Positions 42,301 through 49,382 of a stretch of DNA of 64,000 nucleotides are shown here, piece after piece. The DNA is from Promicromonospora sukumoe (GTDB lineage: Bacteria; Actinomycetota; Actinomycetes; Actinomycetales; Cellulomonadaceae), in the NCBI RefSeq assembly GCF_014137995.1, contig NZ_JACGWV010000001.1:1860001-1924000 (forward strand). Reading direction: 5' to 3'. The position numbers and the translations under genes are program-made. Positions within the stretch are counted from its first letter, which is position 1. The number at the start of each line of letters is the position of its first letter. The notes under the pieces were generated by a model that was not told the origin of the DNA, did no database searches, and saw only the letters and a list, made by a program, of their open reading frames with translations.

Positions 42301-43065
42301 TACACCTTCAAGGTCACGAACACCGGCAACGTCCCACTCCAGGACGTCACCGTTGCCGAGACCCGGTTCACCGGCTCGGGTGCGCTCTCCGCAGTGGACT
42401 GCCCCGAGACGACCGCATCGCTTGCTCCGGGCGATGTCGTGAACTGCACAGCCACCTACCGGGTGACGCAGGACGACGTGGACGCGGGGTCCATCGACAA
42501 CACTGCCGTCGCATCCGGCGCCCCCTCCTCGGGCGATCCGGTCGAGTCGGACCCGTCCGCCGTCCGGATCACCGAGGCGCCGGTCGCTGGGCTCAGCCTT
42601 CTCAAGACCGCTGACCTCCAACGGGTCACCCGTCCTGGCCAGGTCATCACGTACTCGTTCGTCCTGACGAACACCGGCAGCGTGACCCTGACGAACCCCA
42701 CCGTGCAGGAGCAGGAGTTCTCCGGACGCGGCGTTCTCTCACCCGTGACGTGTCCCGCTGATGTGCGCCTGCTCCCGGGCGAGTCGATCACCTGCACCGC
42801 CACCTACGAGGTCGTCGCCGCCGACCTGACGGGCGGCCCCCTGACGAACGTGGCGACAGGCACGGCCGTCGACCCTCACGACGATCCCGAGACCTCACCT
42901 CCGTCGCGCGAAGACGTCACGACGGAACGGGACGGTGACTTGGCGAACACCGGCTTCGACGCCGGCACGCTCACAATGGCCGCCGCCGCGCTCGTGCTGC
43001 TCGGACTGCTGCTCACTGCCCTTCCGCGGCTGTGGAGAAGAGTGCTTAGCGTCGCCCTGCGCTGA
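39382..43065 (+). CDS. Secreted repeat protein with LAxTG wall anchor
   Basis: A 1227-residue surface protein from ATG 39382 (GGGGGA upstream; an ATG 10 codons earlier is possible). It has a strong signal peptide (ILLVAALLCSLLPLLSTAPPAAAA), an N-terminal domain of about 350 residues, then seven tandem DUF11/DUF7507-like repeats of about 110 residues marked by YTFxVTNTGNVxLxDVTV and NTAxASGTP (about 375-1180). The C-terminus has LANTG, a hydrophobic helix and the basic tail RLWRR: the sorting signal recognised by class E sortases of high-GC Actinobacteria. It should be covalently attached to peptidoglycan, as an adhesin or structural layer. The sortase is not in this window. The upstream sigma fusion may control it. 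Confidence 0.92.
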   Translation: MRQRQLNRNRRTRASGAILLVAALLCSLLPLLSTAPPAAAATNANCSTADEGSGRYASTLCWFDFSGYDPAQAMSAEGQDVSVALPGGSTLTFILKASGGQVRGDSFPTYSAAYLGNGSYTGVGGRPALYQTGNSTTSDLVLSRIALTTAGGERSTAFSLVGADAESTDANESIAWNSSDPLYSLTAEAGGAGIGNACARGYSGLGTRTVTCSGAGSARKTGTAIVASQAPDTFSQRMVGGGRQAVAFGVLLSRIELDKEVGSRFTGDAFEVAISDEAGNRLFDASTGPTGTSATTGQQTVLTTDRGATFRFSERATSGTLDRYDETWSCTRNGQDDPTLPSGREVGPAADVHLGIGDFVSCTITNTAKPTSLLLQKRSGDPDDVNVNGLPDVGDLVRYTFDVTNTGDLPVEAITVDDPKIGTVTCPAGTLELGETVTCTADELYTVTAEDQADGSVDNTATASGTTEGTEDPVTSNESSTTTPLTAAEPAIALTKIATPHDEASFVVDQEIAYSFVVTNTGNVPLDDVTVDEAAFSGTGDLSAIDCPGTRLEPDRSMTCTATYTLTQGDIDATRVTNTAQATGRPVGGGDPVSADDSAEIPGVADPLIGLEKSVEPETARAAGETVEYTFHVINQGNITLTDPQVTETAFTGTGEAPTVSCPAGPLPPGAAVDCTALYTLTQDDVDAGVVDNAATATATPSAGDPPVSEESTARVTIPETNTGITILKSADTSTYTEIGQTVTYTFEVTNTGNRSLDDVVVEDTQFTGSGELADVVCPARTLGGGASMSCSATYEITQADLDAGTVYNAATASGTPTGATDPISTAPSDVTITAEQQAAISLVKTADPTQASQGDQIQYVFRVTNTGNVTLADPRIDETEFSGTGELSDVSCPTGPLAPGASVDCTGSYTVTAADRTAEIVENTAVATARPPVGVDPPRSNESSASVRILNPAIALEKAADRTGLSVDDTITYTFKVTNTGNVPLQDVTVAETRFTGSGALSAVDCPETTASLAPGDVVNCTATYRVTQDDVDAGSIDNTAVASGAPSSGDPVESDPSAVRITEAPVAGLSLLKTADLQRVTRPGQVITYSFVLTNTGSVTLTNPTVQEQEFSGRGVLSPVTCPADVRLLPGESITCTATYEVVAADLTGGPLTNVATGTAVDPHDDPETSPPSREDVTTERDGDLANTGFDAGTLTMAAAALVLLGLLLTALPRLWRRVLSVALR

Positions 43066-43071
43066 TGAGCC

Positions 43072-43113
43072 GGAGGCGGGCCCGGTACCTGCGGCGGTAG
43101 CGGGCCCGCCTCC
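43072..43113 (+). terminator. Strong hairpin after the surface protein gene
   Basis: GGAGGCGGGCCCG (43072-43084) pairs perfectly with 43101-43113 across a 16-nt loop, six bases after the stop codon. Confidence 0.8.
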
Positions 43114-43488
43114 CTCGCGATGCCATGGCCTTCGAGGAACCAGGCGCCTGACGGACCGACACGCGTCGCCCCTCGCACCAACAGCGTTTGCCAAGTGCAC
43201 TCCGGGGCGGTCAACTGGCGGTGCCTCGTCCTCGCATCCAAAGGTCACAGGGGGTGTGTCCCTCGGGTGCGAGGGCGGGTGCATTCCATACGTTTTCGGC
43301 GGGCCCGGTATCAGGTTGGCGTCTCTACACACCGACGTCGGACGGCTCCGTCTTCGGGCTCTGCGGAAGTGACCCCGGTTTGAGCAGCTCGGGGCGATCT
43401 CAGGAAAGTTCGATCGACGCTAGCCTTGGCATAGCGAACCAACGCCGTGCGTCCAGGTGTCTCGCCCCGGGCCTCACGAGGAGTTGTG
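43114..43488. other. No gene recognised
   Basis: About 375 bases without a supported frame between the surface protein and a small gene. Confidence 0.4.
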
Positions 43489-43752
43489 ATGGCAGCCAGG
43501 TCTGAGGATGAGGCGCGCCGTGATCCGTGGACGGCGCAGTACACCTCGATCGTGCTCGATCTGCCCGACCGGCTTGATGAATTCGTCGGGGCGTTGCAGA
43601 GCAGTGATCCGGATGCGGCACTCATGGCATTGTTCGATTGCGATGCCCCGATGGCGCTGCAGCTTCGCCGTACCCAGTTCGATTTCCTCACGCCGCAGCG
43701 GCGGGCTCAGCTGCATCGCGATTTGGAACAGCTTCGACGAGCGAACACCTGA
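43489..43752 (+). CDS. Small hypothetical protein
   Basis: An 87-residue protein from ATG 43489 with GAGGAG six bases upstream. The sequence (YTSIVLDLPDRLDEFVGALQSSDPDAALMALFDCDAPMALQLRRTQFDFLTPQRRAQLHRDLEQLRRA) is strongly helical and acidic in the middle. No family is recognised. It converges with the truncated gene fragment at 43832. Confidence 0.6.
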   Translation: MAARSEDEARRDPWTAQYTSIVLDLPDRLDEFVGALQSSDPDAALMALFDCDAPMALQLRRTQFDFLTPQRRAQLHRDLEQLRRANT

Positions 43753-43831
43753 TTCAGGCCAGAGGAGCCGGGCGGGGCTGCTCGGTGCTCTCGTTCGCGC
43801 CCGTACCCAGCAGGTGCCGGGTGCGGCGTGG

Positions 43832-43932
43832 GTTAGGTGGTGGGGTTGGCCCACCTGATCGTGTACCCGGCCTGCTGCAGGCCTGAGGCCGTCTGCTCGA
43901 CGTCGTCGCGGCGTGCTTGGCGCCAGAGGTCG
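43832..43932 (-). pseudogene. C-terminal fragment of the 14.2 kb gene family
   Basis: The minus strand reads VDLWRQARRDDVEQTASGLQQAGYTIRWANPTT and a stop, aligned with DLWRQARDGNAGQTIKGLRRAGYMVNLATRT of the gene at 14222. Only about 33 codons survive. Similarity stops abruptly near 43932, where an SDR fragment of the other strand begins, marking a recombination junction. Confidence 0.85.
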
Positions 43933-43933
43933 A

Positions 43934-44152
43934 CCTCAGGGCATCACCATCAACAACATCCAGCCAGGACCTGTCGACACGGACGCCAACCCCGCTGACG
44001 GGCCTTCCTCGGACCTTCAGCGGTCTCTCATGCCGATCGGCCGCTACGGCACCGTCACCGAGATAGCCTCACTGGTCGCTTACCTCGCCGGCCCGGAGTC
44101 CTCGCTCATCAACGGGGCGTCGATCGACATCGACGGCGGCTTCAGTGCATGA
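43934..44152 (+). pseudogene. Truncated SDR, C-terminal part only
   Basis: The frame encodes PQGITINNIQPGPVDTDANPADG, then IASLVAYLAGPESSLINGASIDIDGGFSA, the last third of an SDR dehydrogenase including the PG motif and the final GASIDIDGGF. The cofactor site (TGxxxGIG) and the YxxxK active site are missing because the gene is cut at 43932-43934. The stop overlaps the MFS start (ATGA), so this was the first gene of the MFS operon. Confidence 0.85.
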
Positions 44153-45606
44153 GCGCCGACGGAACTTCCGCGGCGCTTGCCCTGTCATCGCGGGCCACCG
44201 CCGTCGCGACAGCCGCGGTGCTCACACTTCAGCTCATGCTCACGGTCGATGCGCAGGTCATGACCGTCTCGCTGCCCGCCATCCAGCGTGAGCTCGGCTT
44301 CAGCCCGTCGGCGCTCTCGTGGATTCCTAACGCTTACGCGATCGCTTTCGGAGGCTTGGTCCTTCTGGGAGGTCGGATCGGCGACACCTTCGGGCGTGCG
44401 CGCGTCTTCCTGTTCGGTACCGGTCTGTTCGTCGTGGCCTCGCTCGTGGGTGGGCTGTCGAGCTCTCCCGAGGTTCTGATCGGCGCGCGAGTCGTGCAGG
44501 GTGTCGCATCGGCCACAGCTGCTCCGGCAGTGCTCGCGCTCGTCTCCACGATGGCCAAGGACGAGAACGCTCGGAGGAAGGTGCTCGCTTCCTTCACTGT
44601 GGTGTCGGCAGTGGGTGCTTCCGCGGGCCTGGTCCTGGGAGGTGTCCTCACGGACCTGCTGTCCTGGCGCTGGGGTCTTCTCATCAATGTCCCCATCGGG
44701 ATCGTCGTGATCATCGTTGTCAGAAAGCTCGTCCGAGACGGAGCACCGCACGCGACAGGTAAGTTCGACGTGCCGGGTGCAGCGTTCGCGACCCTCGGCT
44801 CCGTCGCGTTGGTCTGGGGCTTCGTCAACGCCGGCGACAACGGATGGACCTCGGCCGGCACGCCGTTGTTCTTCGGCGCTGCTCTCGTCTCCATTGCCTT
44901 GCTCGTACTCGTGGAGCGGCGTGCGGTGAACCCGCTCATCGCGATCCATCTGCTCAAGCAACGCGCTCGGGTCGGGGCGCTCGCCAACATGGGGCTGACT
45001 CTCGGAGCGCAGGCGTCGATGCTGTTCTTCATCGCGCAGTATCTCCAGCGCGTTCTCGATTTCAGTCCGTTGCTCGCGGGCGTCGGTTTCCTGCCGCTCA
45101 CCGCCACGATCTTCATCGTCACCAGATGGGTACCGGGCTGGGCCGGCCGTCTCGGATCGCGGCCACTGCTCCTGGTCGGCGGCGCACTGCTCGTCGCCAG
45201 CTTCCTGGGCTGGTCCGGGCTCGACACCTCGAGCACCTACTGGCATGTCGTGATCCCGTTGGTCATCCACGCGTTCGGCTGCGCACTCATCTTCACCGCG
45301 GGCACGCTGCTCGCCATGGACGGCGTACCAGACAGCGACGCGGGCTCCGCCTCGGGAATGCTCCAGATGATCCAACAAATAGGCGGCGCCCTGGGCATCG
45401 CCATCGTCGTCTCTGTCTACGCGACGGGCTCGGTCACCGGCCAGTTCGTGCCGGGACTCCAGGGCGCCTTCTTCACCGGCGGCGGTCTTGCGGCGCTGGC
45501 GGCGATCATCGCAAGCGTCACTGTCGGGAGCCGGCGGCGGAGTCGGTGGCCGCAAGAGTTAGAAGGCACCGGTGCCTCGTACCCACAGATTCCAGCCAAA
45601 CCATAA
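44149..45606 (+). CDS. MFS drug-efflux transporter, DHA2/EmrB type
   Basis: A 485-residue transporter with about 14 membrane helices. Visible family signatures are LTVDAQVMTVSLPAIQRELGFSPSALSWIPNAYAIAFGGLVLLGGRIGDTFGRARVF and the RVVQGVASATAAPAVLALVSTM helix, with WRWGLLINVPIGI later (motif C region). The N-terminus starts within the stop codon of the truncated SDR, so translation was coupled to it. Substrates of this family are hydrophobic drugs or metabolites exported by proton antiport. The promoter may have been lost with the 5' part of the SDR gene. Confidence 0.93.
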   Translation: MSADGTSAALALSSRATAVATAAVLTLQLMLTVDAQVMTVSLPAIQRELGFSPSALSWIPNAYAIAFGGLVLLGGRIGDTFGRARVFLFGTGLFVVASLVGGLSSSPEVLIGARVVQGVASATAAPAVLALVSTMAKDENARRKVLASFTVVSAVGASAGLVLGGVLTDLLSWRWGLLINVPIGIVVIIVVRKLVRDGAPHATGKFDVPGAAFATLGSVALVWGFVNAGDNGWTSAGTPLFFGAALVSIALLVLVERRAVNPLIAIHLLKQRARVGALANMGLTLGAQASMLFFIAQYLQRVLDFSPLLAGVGFLPLTATIFIVTRWVPGWAGRLGSRPLLLVGGALLVASFLGWSGLDTSSTYWHVVIPLVIHAFGCALIFTAGTLLAMDGVPDSDAGSASGMLQMIQQIGGALGIAIVVSVYATGSVTGQFVPGLQGAFFTGGGLAALAAIIASVTVGSRRRSRWPQELEGTGASYPQIPAKP

Positions 45607-45616
45607 GGAGAACATC

Positions 45617-46222
45617 ATGAGAATCGCCATCCTCGGCACCGGCCCGGTCGGCATCGCACTCGGCAACGCTTTCATCGCTGCGGGCCATGACGTGGTCTAC
45701 GGCTCACGCTCGCCAGAGAAGGACGGTCGGCCCGCGCCCGTTACGACAACAGCAATCGCCGCCGACTCCGCCGACCTGATCCTCACGGCCCTGCCGGGCG
45801 CAGCGGCCATCTCGACGCTTGAGGCTGTCGGGGACGACGTGCTCGCGGGCAAGATCGTGCTCGACGTCTCGAACGCCGTCACTCCCGAGGGCGCACTCGC
45901 CTATCCCAACGACAGCGTCGGACGCCTCATGCAGGAACGCTTCCCCGACGCCAAGGTTGTGAAGTCGCTGAGCACGATGTACCACGGAGTAATGACCGAC
46001 CCGACTGCGCTCGGCGCCACAACGGTCTATGTCTCGGGCAATGACGACGATGCGAAAAACGTCGTGAAGTCGCTCCTGAGCGACCTGGGTTGGCCGGAGG
46101 CAAGCCAGTTCGACCTCGGCGGCATCGAGACTGCTGTCGGGCCGGAGCACTACATCCCGTTGTTCTTCATGACACTGCAGGCCGTTGGCGCGCCAGTGTT
46201 CAACATCAACGTGGTGCGCTGA
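45617..46222 (+). CDS. NADPH-dependent F420 reductase-like oxidoreductase
   Basis: A 201-residue Rossmann protein: MRIAILGTGPVGIALGNAFIAAGHDVVYGSRSPEK at the N-terminus (GxGxxG-type motif, with GSRS suggesting NADP binding), then DLILTALPGAAA, KIVLDVSNA and KSLSTMYHGVM. It belongs to the F420_oxidored/NAD-binding group; whether it uses F420 is not shown. AAGGAG lies just before the start, 10 bases after the MFS stop, so it is the last gene of that operon. A perfect hairpin follows at 46335. Confidence 0.88.
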   Translation: MRIAILGTGPVGIALGNAFIAAGHDVVYGSRSPEKDGRPAPVTTTAIAADSADLILTALPGAAAISTLEAVGDDVLAGKIVLDVSNAVTPEGALAYPNDSVGRLMQERFPDAKVVKSLSTMYHGVMTDPTALGATTVYVSGNDDDAKNVVKSLLSDLGWPEASQFDLGGIETAVGPEHYIPLFFMTLQAVGAPVFNINVVR

Positions 46223-47088
46223 GCCCTGGCGATCAGTCCAGGGCGCTGACCGTCGTAGCCCGCAGTGGGACATCTCGGGCACGGCGAGTTCCAGCGGTCG
46301 CGGGTACCAATCCTGCCCCCATTGCAAAGACCGGGCCCGGAGATCCTCGGATCTCCGGGCCTGAGTGCTGTCCGGAACGTGAACTGGTCGCCACAGACGC
46401 TCGTTTCCGCGCGCGGGACTGTTCATTCGCGCGATCAACGTCGCTTGCGTCGCGATCGGCTACGAGCATCAGTGCGCCCGCCTGCCCGACCCGATCACCG
46501 ACGCCCTGGCGCTGACCGTTCGCCGTTCCAAGGGGGTCGGACGGCGATGAGCACATCTTCGTCGCCGTGGCCAGCGAGCACGCCGCCACCCAATTCGGGC
46601 GCCGCGTTCCTCGCGCGGATCGCTGTGCGCGGAACATGCCGAGGAGGATCCCGTTCCGCAGCAGTGACCGCCGGTACACCTGGGGGAGCACGAGCGGCGT
46701 CGGCAGGTCGCGGCTGCGACTCACGTCGATACGTGGCGGCGTTCGGCCGGCCCCCCAAGCGTTCCCGTCGGTGCGCTGGTCGCTTTGGTGGCGCCTTGGA
46801 CGCGAGCACATGTAGTGCTGTCAGATCCGACAGGTGGTAAACCCTGCAATTCCCCTACATTCGGCGGCCTCGGGGAGCTCGTGTGGGCGCAGCCGCCCAG
46901 CCGGGTCGTCCTGACAGGTCGCCCGCAGGGTCTCGGCGGAGGGGCTGCTGCACGAGTAGGTGACAAGGCCTCCCAGCAGCGAGCAACCTGGGCGGTCAGC
47001 AGGTAGTCTCCCGCCCTGCACCGAGCTGTGCTTCCCATTGGGTGCTGAGGCACGAGATTGGATTTGCCCGGTGTGTCGGCCTCAGCGA
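46223..47088. other. Gene-free stretch
   Basis: Apart from the terminator at 46335-46360 I see no supported gene in these 866 bases. Frames on both strands are Arg-rich and without ribosome sites; a minus segment with VYRRSLLRNGILLGMFRAQRSARG is the most protein-like and might be a remnant. Confidence 0.4.
46335..46360 (+). terminator. Tight 12-bp hairpin after the oxidoreductase gene
   Basis: GCCCGGAGATCC (46335-46346) pairs with 46349-46360. The formal loop is 2 nt, so the inner pairs probably open to a tetraloop. It lies 113 bases after the stop of the operon. Confidence 0.65.
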
Positions 47089-47376
47089 TCAGATCTTCTG
47101 GCGGCGCGCACGGTCCTCTGCGCGGAACGCCCGGTAGTTCTCGTCGGTGATGATGAGGCCGCCGAAGTCCTGGCGCGCCCTGGCGAGGATCGCAGCTCCT
47201 GGTACGTCCTCGGCGTACCAGGCTTCGGGGTCGGGGTGGCTGACCAGGTGTCGGTCGTTGCCGAGTTCGGTGATGTTCCAGCCTGATAGGTCTCGGGCAT
47301 GTTCCAGGTGTGTCCCGGTAAGGACCTGGATGCCGTAAGCGTCCAGAACGTATTTCCAGCGGGGCGCCAAGCCCAA
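47089..47376 (-). CDS. Possible small or partial protein
   Basis: The frame encodes APRWKYVLDAYGIQVLTGTHLEHARDLSGWNITELGNDRHLVSHPDPEAWYAEDVPGAAILARARQDFGGLIITDENYRAFRAED. The composition is that of a real protein, but the only starts are TTG codons (a TTG near 47370 has GGAG six bases upstream). In-frame upstream codons (IPNFWPEL) also look coding and run back to the stop codon of the next gene. It may be the C-terminal part of a broken gene. No family is recognised. Confidence 0.45.
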   Translation of the reverse strand: MGLAPRWKYVLDAYGIQVLTGTHLEHARDLSGWNITELGNDRHLVSHPDPEAWYAEDVPGAAILARARQDFGGLIITDENYRAFRAEDRARRQKI

Positions 47377-47475
47377 CTCCGGCCAGAAATTTGGAATCTC
47401 GTTCGGGTCTATGGCGCTGCAGCTCCGCCAGGACGCACCGCAGGCATGACCGGAGCAGGCCAGGAGATCGGGACG

Positions 47476-47817
47476 CTAGTTCGCGATGTTTGATAGAGCA
47501 GAGTTGATCAACACGATGACTTGGAGGGTGTGACGTGCCTCCGCGGTGTCCCCGTCGTTGTCCGGGATCCAGCTCTCGAGTGACTTGACGACGAATCGCC
47601 ACTGATCGGCGGAGAGTTCGACTTGCGTCGTGCGGTCGTACACGGGCCAGCCGCCGTTCTCGGGACCGTGAGTCGCGACCTGGTCCCATCCTGCCTGCCG
47701 TACCGCGGCCGCGGCAGATGTTTCCTCGCGCTGGCCCCGTTGATTCGCCGACCAGTGCACGTTGTCCATCGTTGCGTCGACTCTCAGCCAGTCCCGGACT
47801 GTCATGATCAGTCGCAT
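47476..47817 (-). CDS. Small hypothetical protein
   Basis: A 113-residue protein from ATG 47817 with AAGGGAAG upstream: MTVRDWLRVDATMDNVHWSANQRGQ, then VYDRTTQVELSADQWRFVVKSLESWIPDND and ARHTLQVIVLINSALSN. It is soluble and mixed alpha/beta; the family is not recognised. It shares its reading frame with the 47089-47376 sequence, from which it is separated only by a TAG. Confidence 0.65.
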   Translation of the reverse strand: MRLIMTVRDWLRVDATMDNVHWSANQRGQREETSAAAAVRQAGWDQVATHGPENGGWPVYDRTTQVELSADQWRFVVKSLESWIPDNDGDTAEARHTLQVIVLINSALSNIAN

Positions 47818-48168
47818 GTCTGACTTCCCTTCCGCGTCGACACGGACTGCTTCTCGCGGACATGTTGCACGCCGACAACGCTAGCGCTACCGCAGGCTGC
47901 GTTCCTCTGCCAGGAGTCCCACGCTGCCCGCCACTCGTTAGTCCTGACGTCAGGACACGTGCACGTTCGGTGGATTGCGGTAGAACCCATCGTGGCGGAT
48001 AGCAGTTCGCTACCTGCCGCTGCTTGTGGACGTGTTCTGTCATTGCAGGGGGCCAGATGGCCGGGGATGGTGTCCGGCCGTGGACATCGTTGATTCCACC
48101 GGAATCTGCGGCACGGCGTCCGCCTTCAGATCTGGCCAGTGCTGTCGGACAGCCCGGCTTGGTTCGGT
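47818..48168. other. No gene recognised
   Basis: About 350 bases with no supported frame upstream of the small gene and downstream of the hydrolase gene. Confidence 0.4.
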
Positions 48169-48996
48169 TTACTTGGATTGGGTTCGTGCGTGACGCACGG
48201 CCCACTCGAGCGCGTGGTCGGCGACCTCTTCCCACCCGGGCGCGGCGCAGGTGAGGTGCGGGCGGTCGGGGAAGTCGTACGTCTCGGTGAGCGCTGAGGA
48301 GTGGCGGTACTTCTTGGCGTTCGAGTACTGCACCGCGGGTGGCATCAGGTGGTCCTCGCCGCCCGTGATGAACAGCAGCGGGGCGCGCTCGTCGAGGTCG
48401 TAGTCGACCCAGGTCTCCTGGTGGCCGGGCTTGAAGTTGGCGATCAGGCCGTAGGCCCAGACCCAGTTCCCGGGTGCGGGGATGTGGAAGCGGTCGAACG
48501 CGGCGTCGGACTCCTCCCGGCTGAGTGTGTTCGCGAACACGTAGTGGAACTGCTCTTTCGTGTAGCCCACTGCCCTGTGCCGGTTGGCCGGGTTGGCCAG
48601 GACCGGGAACAGCGACTTGATCTGGGAGGGCGGGTTGACGCGTACGCCTTCCGGCGGTGCCGAGTCGATCAGTACGGCGGCAGCGCCCAGCCCTTGGTTG
48701 ACCAGGACCTGGGTGAGGGTGCCGCCGAACGAGTGAGCCATGATGATCGGCGGGCTGTCCAGGCCCTCGATCACGGCGGTGAGGTGGTTCAGGGTGTCCG
48801 GCACGCTCACGGTGGCGATGACGTCGGGGCTCTCGCGCAGGACCTCGACCTCGACCTCGAAGCCGGGGTACGACGGCACCACGACCTCGTGCCCCTTTGC
48901 CCGGTAGTAGGTGGCCCAGTCGTCCCAGCTGCGGGCGGTCATCCAGAGCCCGTGGATCAGCACGATGGGTGGCTTGGCGGTATTCGTCTCGCTCAT
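48169..48996 (-). CDS. Alpha/beta hydrolase
   Basis: A 275-residue protein from ATG 48996 with GGAG before the start. It has the alpha/beta-hydrolase motifs in order: oxyanion HGLWM (residues about 15-19), the nucleophile elbow AHSFGGT with Ser, the acid in ITGGEDHLM and the catalytic His in RPHLT. The segment WDDWATYYRAKGHEVVVPSYPGFE is typical of a soil actinobacterial esterase group. The substrate is unknown. It is monocistronic. Confidence 0.92.
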   Translation of the reverse strand: MSETNTAKPPIVLIHGLWMTARSWDDWATYYRAKGHEVVVPSYPGFEVEVEVLRESPDVIATVSVPDTLNHLTAVIEGLDSPPIIMAHSFGGTLTQVLVNQGLGAAAVLIDSAPPEGVRVNPPSQIKSLFPVLANPANRHRAVGYTKEQFHYVFANTLSREESDAAFDRFHIPAPGNWVWAYGLIANFKPGHQETWVDYDLDERAPLLFITGGEDHLMPPAVQYSNAKKYRHSSALTETYDFPDRPHLTCAAPGWEEVADHALEWAVRHARTQSK

Positions 48997-49382
48997 GACG
49001 GTCTCCTGTTCGGTGAGATGTGTCGGCGCGGTTTCGTCGCCTTGCACCTTCCTACCGTGCAGGTCGCCCTGACGTGACACAACAGCGACGCAACGGCGCT
49101 ATCGCACGGCTAGCCCCTCGTGTCGCAGCCGCCGTCGGCTCGGTGCACCTGGTCGCAATCGACCAGGTGGTGACGCTGCGGCCACGATCCGAAGCGCGGG
49201 TGAACAAGGTGACGCGTCGGGGATGCCGAGATGTCCTGTCAGCGAAATGTTCCGTTATGACCGGGTGAAGCGCCTACCTAGCGTCTTGTGCCGGCCTGAG
49301 GCCTGTTCGGATGCTGGGACTACTGAGACAGCCGGCTGGGACCTACCTGTGTGGGCGCCTGGGTGTACGAGGGGTGGTCGTG
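48997..49382. other. Upstream region between the hydrolase and Rhs genes
   Basis: No gene is supported; both divergent genes must have their promoters here. I see no strong operator. Confidence 0.4.

Noticed and set aside
39712..42621. A 969-codon minus-strand open frame opposite the surface protein
   Set aside because: Same cause; the plus strand shows repeats, signal peptide and sorting signal.
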